A stretch of DNA of 64,000 nt from Viscum album (Eukaryota > Streptophyta > Magnoliopsida > Santalales > Viscaceae), in the NCBI GenBank assembly GCA_963277665.1, contig OY728122.1, positions 2,121,350,024-2,121,414,023 of the forward strand. The letters are read 5' to 3'. The notes beneath the pieces are model-generated. The model ran no database searches. It saw only the letters and a program-made list of their open reading frames with translations, and was not told where the DNA came from. This document shows, piece after piece, positions 61,271 to 64,000 of the stretch. The stretch's first letter is position 1; each line of letters opens with the position of its first letter. The position numbers and the translations under genes were made by a program.

Positions 61271-63579
61271 TTGTATCATTGATTAATTTTTAATATCCAT
61301 ATTTGTGGAATGGTTGTATGATTATAATTTATGTATAAATATAATAATTATGTAATGATTATTTTTCATAGTATTTTATAAAATTACCCCTTTGACCATA
61401 GTTGACATACAAAAATTGTTTTTTACACATAAACCCAATTTGGTCAAAACACACGACGTAAATCTAATTGTTTAAGTAGTTATATGTGATATAGTAAAAA
61501 GTGGAATAAAAAGTTATGAGAAACATTAAATGTTTTCTCAAGAAAGTAAATATTTATCATAATTTTGTTATTTAGTAATATAAATACACACAAGACAAGT
61601 CAGGCACAAGGGAAGTGATTTTTATCTCCCTTTTTTAAATGCATGAGATAAATGTTAGGTTACCCATTTACTTATTTTTTGTTGTATATCAACTACATAA
61701 ATTAATATATTATATCTTGAATTATATTAACATTACAGTATTTAAACCTATTATTTAATATTATTCCTTCATTATTCTTATGATTTAAAATTTTCAACTT
61801 AGTATGGGACACTTGGAATGTTTAAGGATTATTTTATTCAAGAAAAATTGTAATGCACATTCAATGGTATTTCAATTAAATTAAATTATATATCCATTAT
61901 TTAATAAACCCTTTCATTATATTTTCCTATGGTTAGTTTTGACCATTTTCAAATATTATCACCATTCTCTACTCATTGGTACTTTATATATTACAGAAAA
62001 TGTTTTTAGGAAAAACGGACTTCATTTATTTCTTTAGTTGGAGAACCTATTTTTTTATGAAAATTGTATTTTATTAAGTCATTTTCAAAAAAAAATTATT
62101 CTATTAATATGGTTTAGAATTTTTTTAAACCATTTTTTCTATTAGAAATATTTACAAAGGAATTTTTTTATCTCTTTCTGAAAAGGGAATTTTTATAACT
62201 TCTTAATATGAAAATTGACTATTATTTTACCTCATACGACATGTACAAATTTTCTGACCATCATTTTGTTGAATATTTAATTACATCTATAAAAGGTTTA
62301 TTTTAAAATAAAATAGTTTCAAAATTGATTTTTAAAGAAAAGGGTTTTCAAATGGGTTTTCAAATCAAATGGACATTTTCTTTAATAATAGTGTTAAAAG
62401 ATCTGTTTATATTTTTTCTTTTCAATAATGATATCAACCCTTTATTTTTACACCACTTGGGATATATAGTATTGATACCGTAATTATTCTTCTAATATAT
62501 GGTTTATGATTTAATTTTTCAAAGATAGTATTAAAATTCACTTCCTAGATTCCTTTTAGTCCAAATGAAATATTTAATTTCATATGATCATTTGACATTT
62601 AATTACACCTAAATATCAACACCATTTTTCATGGATATGATTATTTCCTGAACCATACAGTTTTTTTTGAATAAAATATTATTATTCGGGGAAATATTTA
62701 TTAAAACATATCCTTTATTTAATACATATATTTTATAAGGCATATTGTTTATTTGATATGAGGAATGCTTGGGAAATGAAAGAAAGAGGTTGGGGACCAT
62801 TTAAGGTAATACCTGTGGTTTGGGGACTGATTAATGAAAGACCCTCTATTTATTTGTAGTCTCATGAGACAAAATTAGGTTGAAAAATCCATTCGTGTCT
62901 GTAAATGTTTTGTTATAAACTATTATGTGAACGGTCTTGAGAATAGAGATAAGTTTGACCACAATAGACCAGTGTATACCAAGTATTTTATTAAAACATC
63001 TTGTGAAGGGTTGTGATAGTAATTTTTTCATGTTCCTGAGAAACATGATATCCAATAATTAACCATTTCCCCCATTTAGTTTAATTTACTATTCATCTGT
63101 GATATCTTGCTTCGAATTATCTATGGATACATTTTTTTTCAATTCATTGATTAAAAGACATGTGTTTTAGTTTCATTCCTTGAAATTTTATTTTTCCATA
63201 TCTAATTACATGAATGTAATTTGGTTCCATTTATTTATCATTCCAATTGATTATCATAATTTATTTATTATAGATTCTACTGTATTTTTTCCTTATTGAA
63301 AATTTGAGCTCACACTTATTATGATTCATTTCTCTAGGAATCCATTAAGTTAGAAAGATACAAAAGGATATATTATATGGAATAAATTTACTATCCTAAA
63401 AGTTATTTATAAAAAATATGTTTTAATATGTGTATTTTGTTTAAATGTAAGACACATTTTTGTATCTGTTTTACCAAGACTACCAAACTCTTGGTCCTTT
63501 GGGATTTGATTCCTTGTGATCATGCCAATGTAATGGTAGCAGACACCAGTTCTAGGCCTTCTAGGGTTCGGGTGCTACA

Positions 63580-63584
63580 TCATA
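63580..63584. repeat. Target-site duplication of element E, right copy (TCATA)
   Basis: Four of five bases match 51041-51045. Confidence 0.8.
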
Positions 63585-64000
63585 AATGATGTAAGAGTTC
63601 ATTTCCTTACAATCACAATATCTATTTACTATATTCAGTAATTAGAATCACCACTATTGATAGTCTTGATAAAAAATAATAAACTATTGAATAAAATAAT
63701 CAATAACACCTCTCTCCTCTCCCTATAAACCCCACCCTCACCACCCCTTATCCTAAGACATTATAAGCCTTTAATATTGTCCAAATTATTCAAAATTATC
63801 TTCCCAATCCTCTTCCCCATGTCTAAGTCCTTCTGGTCTTACCAAAAAAAATAAATGTTCTTTAAGGAGGTTATTAAGGAGAAATAATTCATGAGGTCAA
63901 ATCCGCTTCTTTATCTTATTTTGTTATTCTATCCTCATATAATTTTATCCAATGTGGCATTATATAACCATTATGATATTTACATAAATGTAATTATGTT
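63585..64000 (+). repeat. Element H: LTR, continued to the window edge
   Basis: It continues 50333-51045 after E. It has the C-rich stretch and TATA box typical of this LTR group; the hairpin modules, if present, would lie beyond base 64000. Confidence 0.55.
63724..63730 (+). promoter_or_regulatory. TATA box of LTR H
   Basis: TATAAAC follows CTCTCCTCTCCC and precedes CCCACCCTCACC. This is the best-kept promoter layout in the window. Confidence 0.65.

Larger units (their letters stand above)
51046..63579 (+). mobile_element. Element E: large-LTR, short-interior retrotransposon (LARD-like)
   Basis: Two direct repeats of 5522 and 5551 bp flank only 1461 bp. The ends are TGTAACACACC (TATAATTACCC in the second copy) and GGACACTACA or GGGTGCTACA. 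The primer-binding site follows the first repeat, a purine tract precedes the second, and the target duplication is TCATG/TCATA. I see no pol and no defensible gag. The LTRs share the TATA layout and hairpin modules with F and G, so a chromovirus of that group probably supplied the proteins. Confidence 0.85.
58029..63579 (+). repeat. Element E: 3' LTR (5.5 kb)
   Basis: It pairs with 51046-56567. Its first base pairs have mutated (TATAATTACCC), but 44 aligned bases from the start have no gap. It ends GGGTGCTACA. A perfect 12-base palindrome GTCTCATGAGAC at 62859 has one change in the other LTR (55849). Confidence 0.88.

Noticed and set aside
1..64000. tRNA, rRNA, telomere or centromere satellite, organellar insert, host gene
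   Set aside because: None could be seen. The tRNA-like matches are primer-binding sites of 11-12 bases next to LTRs.

Overview
The window looks like intergenic DNA from a large, repeat-rich plant genome. I find no host gene. Nearly everything that can be identified is LTR retrotransposon. Every element whose coding region is readable is Ty3/gypsy with a C-terminal chromodomain (chromovirus, Tekay/Del-like). The LTRs are 2 to 5.5 kb long, and the primer-binding sites match plant initiator-Met tRNA. I see no bacterial or organellar features. The species cannot be named from this sequence.

I use letters for the elements. A (+, 1-3551) is the 3' end of an element inserted in the gag of D. D (-, 3552-8249) is the gag start, primer-binding site and 5' LTR of an element that sits in the 5' LTR of F. 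F (+) is a very decayed AT-rich chromovirus: its 5' LTR ends near 9377, gag is at 9391-10405, pol at 22.3-25.06 kb and the 3' LTR at 25088 to about 29025. B (-, 10411-21511, target duplication AAAGA) is complete and splits F. G (+) is a second AT-rich chromovirus: 5' LTR from about 29876, gag and pol at 43.4-47.6 kb, 3' LTR from 47689. C (-, 30457-40596, target duplication TTTTG) is complete and lies in the 5' LTR of G. H (+) is an LTR that starts at 50333 inside the 3' LTR of G and resumes at 63580. E (+, 51046-63579, target duplication TCATG/TCATA) lies inside H.

There are three LTR groups: A with C, B with D, and E/F/G/H. The first two are moderately GC-rich and decayed by many C-to-T type changes. 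The third is extremely AT-rich, and its coding regions can be read only by matching degenerate motifs. All reading frames are broken, so nothing here could encode a working element unaided.

The most interesting signals are the following. (1) Element E has two 5.5 kb LTRs around only 1.46 kb of apparently non-coding internal DNA. (2) A repeated hairpin module with a CTACCACCTC-like loop lies downstream of the TATA box in the LTRs of E, F and G, in three or four copies about 200 bp apart. (3) The unrelated LTR groups each carry their own short hairpin-forming tandem array in the LTR. (4) An array of ACACGGCGTGT palindromes occurs in both the U3 and the long leader of C.
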